A stretch of 10,226 nt of DNA, taken from NCBI GenBank assembly GCA_003024985.2, contig PXIH01S0019175.1; one strand, given 5' to 3'. The notes beneath the pieces were generated by a model that was not told the DNA's origin, did not search any database, and was given only the letters and a program-made list of their open reading frames with translations. Positions within the stretch are counted from its first letter, which is position 1. Each line of letters begins with the position of its first letter. The DNA comes from Euperipatoides rowelli (taxonomy: Eukaryota; Onychophora; Udeonychophora; Euonychophora; Peripatopsidae). Both the position numbers and the translations under genes were made by a program. Positions 1-7,957 of the stretch are shown here, in pieces.

Positions 1-25
1 ATTATGATTATTATTATTATTATTA
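1..25. repeat. ATT microsatellite
   Basis: A nearly pure (ATT)n trinucleotide run opens the window, with one interruption (atg at 4-6). It may continue to the left of the window. Confidence 0.85.
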
Positions 26-99
26 ATGATGTTTATTTTCAGGTAAAAGAAGATTTACATTTAGTTAAGGTTCTTTCCCCTAGGGATATGGGCTTTTGA
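1..99 (+). other. short open frame, possible terminal exon
   Basis: The frame is open from base 1 to a TGA at 97-99. From about base 43 it reads VKEDLHLVKVLSPRDMGF. This stretch is less repetitive than its surroundings and follows the acceptor-like string tttattttcag ending at 42. That would suit a phase-0 last exon of 18 codons, with the rest of the gene to the left of the window. The codons before it are the translation of an ATT microsatellite (I-M-I-I-I...), so they are not evidence of coding. I recognise no family. The frame is short enough to be chance, or part of a transposon. A pyrimidine-rich tract is only partly present because the (ATT)n run interrupts it. Confidence 0.2.
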
Positions 100-132
100 A
101 ATAAGTTCATTTAAATATTTAAATTACATGCA

Positions 133-472
133 TTAATAAATGAAATGATTGGTGATTTGTCTGCCCGGATAGTCCTCACAATTAGGTTTTATATATTCAG
201 GAAAACTTCTGAAAAAGTCTTGAGCAAACTTTAAATGTCACTGGTTATGTCTACTCTTATCTCAAGAGATTCTAGACCCAATATAGTAAATTATTTACAT
301 AGTTTACAAGTTCTTTGCCCATAATAATTCTCACGACACGTTTTTGTATCTGTTCAATGGATTTGCTTTGAGATTTAGTGATTCCAGGATGCCAAAAATG
401 CGGTAAAATGTGACTTATTGCAGCCTTTTTTAGACACTTCTTTTCATGTGTTGCTATCCAATAAATCAGTAA
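133..472 (-). pseudogene. LINE reverse transcriptase C-terminus, frameshifted
   Basis: Read on the minus strand, three consecutive frames give the end of a non-LTR retrotransposon reverse transcriptase. From 472 down to 272 there is an open frame of about 66 codons holding SHILPHFWHPGITKSQ and SIEQIQKRVVRIIMG. These match the known thumb-region pattern (…W…, IE.IQ.R..RII.G). At 278-231 a second frame reads GLESLEIR, the usual following block (G-L-x-S-L-E-x-R-R). At 228-133 a third frame reads FAQDFFRSFPEYIK, ending at a TAA. At least two frameshifts separate the pieces, so the copy is dead. The palm with the catalytic F-x-D-D motif is absent, as in 5'-truncated LINE insertions. The blocks suggest the CR1/L2/Jockey side of the LINE tree, but the clade is not settled. 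No poly-A tail or target-site duplication is evident to me. Confidence 0.75.
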
Positions 473-1656
473 TCATCTCTAGCATACTAGCCCTATTAGT
501 TACATTCTCTTATAAGACAGTAGTATAGTCATTTTAATATTAATAATATTATGACGAAATATATAATTAAAAATAAAAGCATTCAAATATTTAATTGATT
601 GATTGATTCAAAATATATCCTTGACCTATATTATGATAAACACGCAGCACCGTGCTATAACGATTAGTTTAGTATATTTTTCTCCTTTTCTTTTCTTATT
701 ATTATGATTAATAGTTATTAATTAGTAATGATGAAAATTTAATTATATATTTATATTTAATATTAAAAAAATATATTATAATAATTAAAAAGATCAATTA
801 TAAGAATACCTTAACCATTAATAAAACTAAGATAAATCATTATAAAACTATCAATAAAATCAACCTGGGGAAAACCTAGAATATTTCGGTGCCTGGAGCA
901 TAATGCCCTGGGTACTGATTTTTAATTATCAGAACTTGAACTTCTTTTAAGCTTTACCCTTTATCTTCTAATCTTATTGTCTTTTACTTTTTTTTTTTTA
1001 CTCTGTTACATTTTTTATTTTATTTATTGTTTTATAATAATACACTATTATGTTTTTAATATCTGTCATGATATAGTTTTATTAGATTGATATCCAAAGT
1101 ATTAGATTAATGTATTGGCTATAAATATATGTTTTAATAATGTCAATCTGAAATCAATAAATAATCAATTAGTATCTAATCTCAAAGTTACACAAAATCG
1201 ATTTCAGTTTCTTCACTCAGCGTCATGTATTTCTTTCTTGTCTTTTCAGCAAATGCAGAGAACAGTAACATTTCATCACGGTTAGAAAGTTTATTTTGTA
1301 AGGGTTGAAGTTTACATAATCGATAATTAAAATTCTGTACGATGTCAAAAGTAAAAGAAAAAGAAATGAGTATTAAAACTTAGAAATAAAATCTTAATGA
1401 TAGGCTAATTAATTTAGCAAATTAACCCACAATTACTTTTATTAGTTAAGGAAAATCTGTGTCTAGGAGGAGAGGGGGAGAAAGTCTTGGCATAAATAAA
1501 AATCTGTATCCAAACTGTCATATTAAATTTTATCTTATTATTATGAATTGAATGATCGATCCGGTCAAATCTAAAATTATGTTACATAAATTTAAAAAAT
1601 AATAACATTAACATTAATATACTGGTAGATAATAACATCATAGAATGCTTATAGAT
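473..1656. other. AT-rich region without recognised genes
   Basis: This stretch is dominated by A/T-rich low-complexity sequence, including an (ATTG)3 run at 594-608 and a T run near 990-1000. It has a purine-rich patch at about 1465-1490 (gaggagagggggagaaag) and a slightly GC-richer island at 860-915. No open frame of useful length and no RNA gene was recognised on either strand. Confidence 0.6.
594..608. repeat. ATTG tetranucleotide microsatellite
   Basis: Three full ATTG units followed by a partial unit (attgattgattgatt). It is a short simple repeat. Confidence 0.8.
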
Positions 1657-1976
1657 ATGTATTTGAAAATCCTTGGTGTCAATTTTCAAAACAACTTTAA
1701 ATGGGAAAGTCATGTAGATTTATATACCAAAAAAATTAAAAAATGATTATTTATTAAAAATTAAAAAGGCTAGAAGCCAGCAACAAAATATTAATCACTA
1801 TCTCTAAGACATTCATTAGATTTTTATGTGAATATGCAGAATATGCATGCCCAGTATGGAATACAGCCCATAACAAGTATCAATCATTGTTACTTGAAAA
1901 AATTGAAATAAGAATTTGCAAAATCATTCTCAAAGATAAATACACAAATTATAATAACACTCTTTGGAAACCATGA
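1657..1976 (+). pseudogene. LINE reverse transcriptase C-terminal fragment
   Basis: Two frames with one frameshift between them give the post-palm and thumb region of a non-LTR reverse transcriptase. From 1657 to 1746 the frame reads LKILGVNFQNNFKWESHV, matching the conserved 'K-x-L-G-V-x-x-x-x-x-x-x-W-x-x-H-V' block of LINE proteins. From 1758 to 1976 a 73-codon frame contains EYAEYACPVWN, the hallmark '(L)EYACPVW' block. It is followed by LLLEKIEIRICKIIL, which aligns with the IEQIQKRVVRIIMG block of the minus-strand fragment at 133-472. The frame ends at TGA 1974-1976. The YADD/FADD catalytic palm is missing and the frame is broken, so this is a truncated dead copy. Sequence downstream (2062-2187) belongs to a repeat that recurs in inverse orientation and may be this element's 3' part. 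Confidence 0.8.
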
Positions 1977-2061
1977 GTGATAGACGAAAAACTATATCAA
2001 TTAAATTAGTAAAATCATTTTTTAATATCTTTGAATTATCTCAAACCAATGCAAAGAATAT

Positions 2062-2187
2062 GGACAGTACACTTTTATCAGTAAGCAGTCTTAAGGAAAT
2101 ATCCTGACTTTATTAAATAAATATCTACTAATTAATAGACAAGACAGATACCTCCAATTTGGGCTATGGGAGAAGACTTTGTTGTCT
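2062..2187 (+). repeat. interspersed repeat, copy A (inverted to copy B)
   Basis: This 126-bp stretch is clearly homologous to the reverse complement of 3649-3764. Anchors are ggac[a/g]gta, cttttatcag[t/c]aagca, gactttat, the 18-base string aatttgggctatgggaga and actttgttgtct. There are point differences and one gap of about 9 bases. It lies about 85 bases downstream of the LINE fragment ending at 1976 on the same strand, so it may be that element's 3' region. In the frame giving LWEKTLLS (LWESTLLS in copy B) both copies resemble a decayed coding stretch, but stops interrupt them and I recognise no domain. Confidence 0.75.
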
Positions 2188-2588
2188 ATAGAATACCTTC
2201 ATTTTAGAATAAAGAGCTTTGTTCCGAATCATGTAAGCCATCAAATCACCACTTGTCCTAGATACCATCTGGTGTATTTTACAGAAAATATCGGGGGAGC
2301 AGTTTGTTTAATACTAGGTTATTTATTAGATTTTTTTGGGTTTTTTTAGACTTTTTCTATTCCAACTTTTGTTTAATTTTATTATATTATTGGATATTTG
2401 GAATATGATTATATTTTTTTGATTAATTATATCAAATTTATTTCTAATCCAGAATGGCAATATGATTTGATGTTTTTAATTCTAAGAACAAATTATTATT
2501 TTTCTAATATTATTAGAATGGCACATTATGAATTGGGGTTAATTATTTTATTGGGACACACTTTTTAATAGAATTGATTTTTTTTTGG
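2188..2588. other. T-rich region without recognised genes
   Basis: This is a T-rich stretch on the plus strand, with many TTT and TTTTTTT runs between about 2325 and 2590. It separates repeat copy A from the inverted-repeat element at 2589. No coding or RNA signal was seen. A frame crossing the right boundary (2574-2777) mixes this T-rich flank with the inside of the element, so it is not a gene. Confidence 0.55.
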
Positions 2589-2868
2589 CTTTTGATGAAG
2601 GGTGGATGTTGTGGGTGGTTCTGCCCATTGGATGGTCTCTACACACATATGCTCCACCTTCTTCCATCAACATGCACCAATCCGCATGTCGTAATGCACT
2701 CCCGACTCCTCCCTGAACATATAGATGAGTTTATGTTGATGGAGATTTGGGTAAAAAATCAAAATGCTCGATTCTAAAATTTAATACAGCATATTAAAGA
2801 ACACTATCCGATCTGAAATCAACAGAGGAATCCCCAGAAACACCCACAAATCCTCCCTTCATCAAAAG
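2589..2868. mobile_element. MITE-like non-autonomous DNA element
   Basis: The ends are perfect 14-bp terminal inverted repeats: cttttgatgaaggg at 2589-2602 and its exact reverse complement cccttcatcaaaag at 2855-2868. The similarity continues inward for about 20 more bases. The left arm goes on tggatgttgtgggtggttctg; the right arm, reverse-complemented, goes on aggatttgtgggtgtttctg. The arms are therefore about 35 bp with few differences. Total length is 280 bp, typical of a MITE. Inside is a second perfect 11-bp inverted repeat (tccatcaacat 2663-2673, atgttgatgga 2733-2743). No transposase is encoded; the 67-codon frame across it is not a gene. I could not find a convincing target-site duplication, so the superfamily is unknown. 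Confidence 0.7.
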
Positions 2869-3039
2869 ACCTACCAAATTAATTACTAAAACAAAATGAC
2901 ATAATTCATCCAGTTTTTAAATGAGCCTAATTATTTGTTAGATTAAGAACTTTAATAATTATTAAAAATTAATAAAACTGACCTCATGTACACTTAGAGC
3001 TTGGCTAATCTGCCAAAAGAAAGAATAAAACCTATTGCT
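2869..3039. other. AT-rich spacer, nothing recognised
   Basis: This is an AT-rich stretch between the inverted-repeat element and the tandem array, without open frames, structured RNA or repeats that I could support. Confidence 0.5.
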
Positions 3040-3510
3040 CGATCTTATCAATATTTTGAAGGCATAAAATTTCTATATAAGAAGTACAACAGACACTCAA
3101 AAATCTTCATTTTCTTAAAAAAAAAAAAAAGAACTAAGATCCTTGGTTTTATCCACTTTTGAAAGGGTCGAAAATTGCTAGTTTTCGTAAAAAAGGAAGA
3201 CAAACTGACATTCAAAAATAGCTAGTTTTCGTAAAAAAAACTTAAATCCTCGATATCATGCACGTTTGAAATAGGGCTAAAATTTGCTCTATAAGAAGAC
3301 AAACTGGCATTCAAAAATAGCTAGTTTGTGTAAAAAAAAAAATTAAGATCCTTGATATCACACACTTTTGAAAGGGCCAGAAAAATTCTCTATAAGAAGA
3401 CAAACTGACAATCTAAAATCAAGATTTCATATACTTTAGAAGAAGCCAATAATTCTCTATAGGAAGGCAAAATGACATTCTAAAATCTTCAGAAATCACT
3501 GAGATCACGC
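3040..3510. repeat. degenerate tandem array, ~100-bp unit
   Basis: A recurring unit is made of 'ataagaagacaaactgacat', then 'tcaaaaatagctagtttt', then an A run, then 'aagatccttgatatcacac' and 'acttttgaaagggcc'. The gaag(g)ac-like anchor falls at 3081, 3196, 3295, 3396 and 3463, giving spacings of about 115, 99, 101 and 67. There are thus about four to five units, the last ones shortened by internal deletion. A partial copy of the unit's end starts near 3040 (gatcttatcaatattttgaagg). The A-run length varies between units (about 7 to 14). No coding potential is evident. Confidence 0.85.
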
Positions 3511-3648
3511 CTTAATAATAACTGCTCCCTTTGTTTTGCCAACGTGATATTAACTAGATTCCATCTGTATCCGCTGGTCTAAATTGGCAGTCAGCAATGA
3601 AAACCGACCATTAATGAAGTTGTTTTTGTTAAAACAATCGTTACCGAG

Positions 3649-3764
3649 AGACAACAAAGTGCTCTCCCATAGCCCAAATTAAAGCTAAGTGTCTAGTCTA
3701 TTAATTCCTGAAATAAAGTCTCGATGTTTCCATAAGGATGCTTGCTGATAAAAGCATACCGTCC
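3649..3764 (-). repeat. interspersed repeat, copy B (inverted to copy A)
   Basis: Read on the minus strand, this 116-bp stretch aligns along its length with 2062-2187. It shares the 18-base string aatttgggctatgggaga (as its complement here) and the trailing actttgttgtct. On the minus strand it reads through a slightly longer open stretch than copy A (…ISKHPYGNIETLFQELI…), so a decayed protein-coding origin is possible. I recognise no domain. It lies just right of the tandem array and in opposite orientation to copy A. Together they bracket 2188-3648. Confidence 0.75.
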
Positions 3765-4549
3765 CCCTAAGAATTACTATCTCAGGAGTTAACATAAGAT
3801 CTTCTAACACGCTTTATATTCCATTTATTAGAACAAAACTTTATGTCACATCCCCAATCCCTTCATTCATTAAATTATTAAATCTAGAGAGTTAACAATT
3901 TATAAATCAGTTACTTTATTTTTATTTTTTCTTCACATTAAACTATTAGAAAATGATATAATCATTCTCTTTGTAAAGATGAATTAATTATAACCTCAGG
4001 GGCCAAATTCATCTATTAATTATCTTTTTCCATTTGCAATGCAGTCATTCTGTTTTTTTTTTAATTGTATATACCTAAACATAAATACTGTCACCATTAT
4101 CATAATATTATTTGTGTATATTCTTAACAAAATATAAACAAAATAGTTCTTAGAACTAGTAGCCTACGGTTGAATGCAACAAGAGCGTTGGTTGGAAGTA
4201 TAGAAAAATGTAAATCGTCACTCATTGGTGACAATTAAATAAGGGGAATAGGACATAATACACTGCATGTATGCAATTATATTTTCATTCCATGCTGCTA
4301 CTAATATATTCCATATCTGTAATCATCTATATCAATGAATTATATAATCAACCAGTCATTTATTAATTGGTAATAAAGTAAATGTATAGTTTGACAAGGA
4401 CAAAATAAGAGGTACATATAATTATTATTATTGTTGGTAAATAAATAAATAAATCTACTTAATAATAATAAACACATGTCAAAACATAACCACTAAAACA
4501 TACTATTTGCAAAAATAGATAAAAAGTAATTAAAGATTTTGCATGCTTT
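3765..4549. other. AT-rich region without recognised genes
   Basis: No gene or RNA was recognised. Local features are a 9-bp inverted repeat agatgaatt (3977-3985) / aattcatct (4006-4014), a short ATT run around 4421-4431, and an AAAT run just after it. The remainder is AT-rich single-copy-looking sequence. Confidence 0.55.
4439..4454. repeat. AAAT tetranucleotide microsatellite
   Basis: Four AAAT units in a row, preceded by an (ATT)n stretch at about 4421-4431. Confidence 0.8.
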
Positions 4550-4595
4550 GAGCCTGGGGCTATTTTAATGATGGTTCTACCTGGGGCCCAGGCTC
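4550..4595. repeat. GC-rich hairpin in AT-rich DNA
   Basis: A perfect 9-bp inverted repeat, gagcctggg (4550-4558) and cccaggctc (4587-4595), is separated by 28 bases. It is conspicuously GC-rich for the surroundings and is followed by tagggcattacc. It could be the end of a transposable element, but no second end was identified with confidence. Confidence 0.55.
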
Positions 4596-4972
4596 TAGGG
4601 CATTACCTATATTGAGAGCCTTACAATCTGAATTGAAAAAAAAAGTATTAGAAACACTTTTTTGTTGTTGTTGTTTTGAGATTTATAAGTTTTATTTAAA
4701 TCAATTTTATTATTTTTTGTTGTCTATTTTTCATTATTTTTAATTAATGAACATAAAATATTGTGTTTCAATTAAAAAAAAAGCACATTTCAAAATAAAT
4801 GAAAAGAGACAAGAAGGATTAATAATTTATAATTATTCTCATTATTCTTTCTTGTTTATTTTTCATTTATTTTTATATCATAGCTTAGAAAAGACCTAGA
4901 ATCCAAATTTATGATTTGATTTCAAACAATAATAATTAATAGATGCTACAATGGCCACGGCCATTACTAGAC

Positions 4973-5671
4973 CATAGTTTCACAAAGTGGGCAACAATGA
5001 AACAATACAGAGGATGTTAGTAGCCTCGGGTGAAATTGAGGCGTTTAATAAAAATAAGGGGGCCATAGAAGCATAAAGGAAGAAGATAAGGAAATTTTGA
5101 AAACGTTTGTACATGTTTCATGTGTTATGTAACATAGATTTGAATTCTTTGTGATTACTTTAATTTCCAAATAAACACACAAAATGTAAGTTGGTCAAGT
5201 TCACCGCCGCCGACAGGTCTAACCCTTTAATTTTTTTTCAAGCACATTTAATTGATTTATGAAATTTTACTATTAGGTGGCCTAATAAATTATTTAAAAT
5301 CATATGGACATAAACATCCACCATGTTCATCCTTCTCATTAGGGTGATTTTTTAATGTTATTTGTGATATTTATTTTAATATTATTGTCGTTCATTATTT
5401 AATTTTCTGTATGTAATGAGAATGTTACTATGGTTTATTTTAAAAAATAATTTTATAATATTAAGCTTCAATGTGTCTTATTTACAACCACAACTTTATT
5501 TTCTATGTTGTTGGATGTAGGTAGAAATATACTGTAGATACATAAACGAAGGTTAATTCATCTTTGCATCCTTTCTGTTTTTTCTCATAAAGAAGGTAGA
5601 TTGACAGGGGGGTGCTGAGTATTATTTTTCTGAAAAGGGGCCGGTAGGTCAAATAAGTTTGGAAACCTATG
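4973..5671. mobile_element. hAT-like non-autonomous DNA transposon
   Basis: The left end is catagtttcacaaagtgggc and the right end, reverse-complemented, is cataggtttccaaactt. Both resemble the CAGTGGTTCCCAAACT-type ends common to hAT elements in animals. They agree with each other at about 12 of the first 16 positions. Each end is flanked by an 8-bp candidate target-site duplication of the hAT length: tactagac (4965-4972) and atctagac (5672-5679), 6 of 8 identical. The 699-bp interior has no transposase frame. It is AT-rich with one GC-rich patch (caccgccgccgacagg near 5203-5218) and a C/G-skewed right part (acaggggggtgctgag, aaaaggggccggtagg) that often accompanies such ends. It is old, judging by the diverged ends. 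Superfamily assignment is inference from the end motif and duplication length. Confidence 0.6.
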
Positions 5672-6173
5672 ATCTAGACATTTTGACTTGTGGTGAATTA
5701 GAGACTGTACTGTTTTTAAAAATGAATGCAGATTTTAAGTTGTTCCACTTGAGGTATTTTCAAATCTTGAATTGACTATACTAAGTTTTTTTTAGTATAA
5801 TTGTCTCTGGAAAAATATATTTTTCTGAGTTAAAATGAATTAAAAATGTGCTGACAAATCCATGTTACAAAAAAGACTGAGTGTATTAGGTATACTTAGT
5901 ATAGAATATGAATTAATTACAAAATTAGATTATAATGATGTGATACTGGAGTTTGCTGATGCAAAAAAATATAGAAACAATTGATTTGAATATTACCTGC
6001 ATTTGTTTATGTTATCATCAAAGGCTAAAGTTGGGCAAATTACAAAAATCAATGTTACTATGAGATGTCAAATATCTGATGCTACTTTAGCTGTCAATTG
6101 ATCCAGCATCAGAGATTAATTGCCAACTAAAGTTATAAAAGGGATATTATAGATCTTTTTAGCTTATTTTGTT
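5672..6173. other. AT-rich region with small inverted repeats
   Basis: No gene was recognised. Two structured patches stand out. One is a hairpin tatactaa (5777-5784) / ttagtata (5792-5799). The other is a set of two interleaved inverted repeats at 6075-6133, listed separately. Confidence 0.5.
6075..6133. repeat. two interleaved inverted repeats
   Basis: Arm A tctgatgct (6075-6083) has its exact reverse complement agcatcaga at 6105-6113. Arm B actttagctgtcaatt (6084-6099) has a 14/16 reverse complement aattgccaactaaagt at 6118-6133. The order is A-B-A'-B', so the two stems cannot both form as simple nested hairpins. Confidence 0.7.
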
Positions 6174-6786
6174 TCCTGGTTGGGGGGGATAAATAACCAA
6201 TTTCCTTATGCAAGCTTTTTCTCCAGTTCAGCTTCTCTCATAAATACTTTATCTTTCTAATGTTCATAGGATGATTCCTAAAATATAAATAATCCTCCAA
6301 TAACTGACCTGGGCTCTACCACTGGACGATCCTACCTCAAAAGCTTTTCTGGAGGCTTCACATTTTCATGGGGCCAATGGACTCAATGTATCATTAATCT
6401 GGCCTGGTTTTATTCATAAGGGCAGTCTATACTTTATTACCAATTTCTTTTTTCAAGCTTTAACTCAATTTCTGCTTCTCAATAAAATACTTTCTATTTC
6501 TAATGTTCATAGGATCATTCCTAAATTATAAATACCCCTCCAACAACTGACCTAGGCTCTACAAATGGATCCTACCCCAAAACCTTTTCTGGAAGCTGCA
6601 CATTTTCATGGGGCCAAGGGCCTCATGGTACCCTTAATCTGGCCTGGTTTTATTTATAAGGACAGTCTATACTTTATTACCAATTTCTTTTTTCAAGCTT
6701 AACCTCCAGTTCTGCTTCTCAATAAATACTTTTTCTTTCTAACGTTCATAGGATCAGTCCTAAAATATAGATACCCCCTCCAACAA
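6174..6786. repeat. 240-243-bp tandem repeat, ~2.5 units
   Basis: The string ccaatttc, leading into caagctt, recurs at 6197, 6440 and 6680, giving periods of 243 and 240. Units share long blocks: ctttctaatgttcatagga, ctgacct[g/a]ggctctac, ttttctgga[g/a]gct, cacattttcatggggcca and ctggcctggttttatt. The first two units are complete. The third stops at about 6786, after the block ending in ctccaacaa. Differences are scattered substitutions and 1-3-base gaps, so this looks like a moderately old local amplification. Each unit contains AATAAA within caataaa or similar, but no open frame of note. It could be a satellite monomer or the internal repeat of a larger element; I do not recognise the family. 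Confidence 0.9.
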
Positions 6787-7340
6787 TAATTAATTAACAT
6801 TGTTACCCTTAGGTTCATAAAGGTCTGGCTATTTGATAATAAAAAAAAAACCATAAACAACTACAGCTAATCACAAGCTTATTCTTGCTTGATACTAATA
6901 AACCAATCTGACTTTCTATTTTATTTTGTTTACATAAATATCCATCTTGCATACCGATTTTCTTATCACAGTTTAATAGGTATTAAGAATTTACAAAGTA
7001 ATGTATGAATTAATTTTTTAAAAAAACTATAACATTCATTAGTAATTCAATCTAAAAATATTGATTATTCATGCATAGTCAATTTTTTTTTTTTAAACAA
7101 TCAGAGTGAGTTAACGTAACCCAGTCATACAAAAAGTAAATCTAGCGTATTTATTTGTCTAAAACAATTTAGCCAAAATAAAATTAAAATTTCTACTAAG
7201 AAATTATAATTTACAAAAAAAAAAAAAGAAAAAACAATCAGCCCATAAATAAAATAGTCTTCCTTAGACATAATGAAAGAAATTTCTTATTTTTTTTTCC
7301 TGAAAAAAAAAAAATAAGTATGTCAAATTACATAACAAGT
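6787..7340. other. AT-rich region without recognised genes
   Basis: A- and T-runs are frequent (near 6840, 7085, 7215, 7290 and 7310). No reading frame, RNA gene or repeat was supported. Confidence 0.55.
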
Positions 7341-7430
7341 GATGTCAGTTTGGTTTAGTTGTTAGATCACGGGCATGCTAAGACATATGCCTGATGGGTG
7401 TTGGGTTCGATGATCATCAGAAGGCTCTTA
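7341..7430 (+). mobile_element. tRNA-derived SINE-like fragment
   Basis: The stretch resembles the head of a tRNA-derived SINE. A box-A-like string tggtttagttgttaga (7351-7366) matches a tRNA D-arm, where a functional tRNA would read close to TGGCTTAGTTGGTTAGA. A B-box-like ggttcgatgatc begins at 7404 and agrees with GGTTCGANTCC in its first seven bases. The spacing between boxes is about 50 bases, as in a tRNA. An anticodon-arm-like inverted repeat ggcat…atgcc lies between them, but the loop is too long and the T-arm is imperfect, so a working tRNA is unlikely. After it come aaggctctta and an AT-rich tail. Anticodon and source tRNA cannot be assigned. Confidence 0.55.
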
Positions 7431-7957
7431 ATAAATAATATTTCTAAACTTTTTTTTTCTGATTTAGTTTTCATTCATTTATTTAGATAATCTATACCCT
7501 AATTTTAATATGATCATGTTCCGAAGACAGTAACAGCTCCATCTATGCTCGGCACGGGAACTATTCTTAGAAACTTTAAGTGGTGTTTTTCTTAAAGGAC
7601 TTAAACAAAAAAAAAATGTTTGATACCCATGTAATGGGCATAAACGCTAGTAGATTTTAATAAAGTTTCTGATCTGTTTATGTATACATTCATTGAGTAG
7701 CATAATGATAAGATGAGTCGGTACATATGCGCATCTATAGAAAGCCATTGGAATTGAAATTACTTCAAATAGAGTCAATTTATTAAAATAAAAGGTTTAG
7801 GGATTTAAACTAGATGCAGCATTTGTGCATTTTAAGGCCCAACCAAGGACACCTGCAGAAAAAATTCAGGAGGGAGAGGCAATTTATTTTATTTTGGCTG
7901 TAACTATTTTGGTAAGCTATTTTTGGTTGTGTGGACATTTTGATAACCATTAATCGA
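7431..7957. other. mostly AT-rich region without recognised genes
   Basis: No gene was recognised. A less AT-rich patch at 7520-7560 (agctccatctatgctcggca) and another at 7835-7885 (aggcccaaccaaggacacc, aggagggagaggc) look like old repeat pieces. The string aggcccaac also occurs near 8171. A 60-codon minus-strand frame (7810-7992) has no recognisable features and runs into the duplication to its right. Confidence 0.5.

Noticed and set aside
1245-1262. Splice-acceptor-like ttttcagcaaatgcagag
   Set aside because: The following sequence has no sustained open frame and no recognisable protein, so there is no reason to call an exon.
2574-2777. 67-codon plus-strand open frame
   Set aside because: It starts in a T-rich flank and runs through one terminal inverted repeat and the interior of the MITE-like element. 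It shows no domain, and its bounds are unrelated to the element's.
3040-3510. CRISPR array
   Set aside because: The repeats are long, degenerate and contiguous, with no unique spacers of fixed size, and the sequence is eukaryotic in character.
7341-7420. Functional tRNA gene
   Set aside because: The D-arm and start of the B box fit, but the anticodon loop is too long and the T-arm and acceptor stem do not pair properly. A SINE or tRNA relic is more likely.
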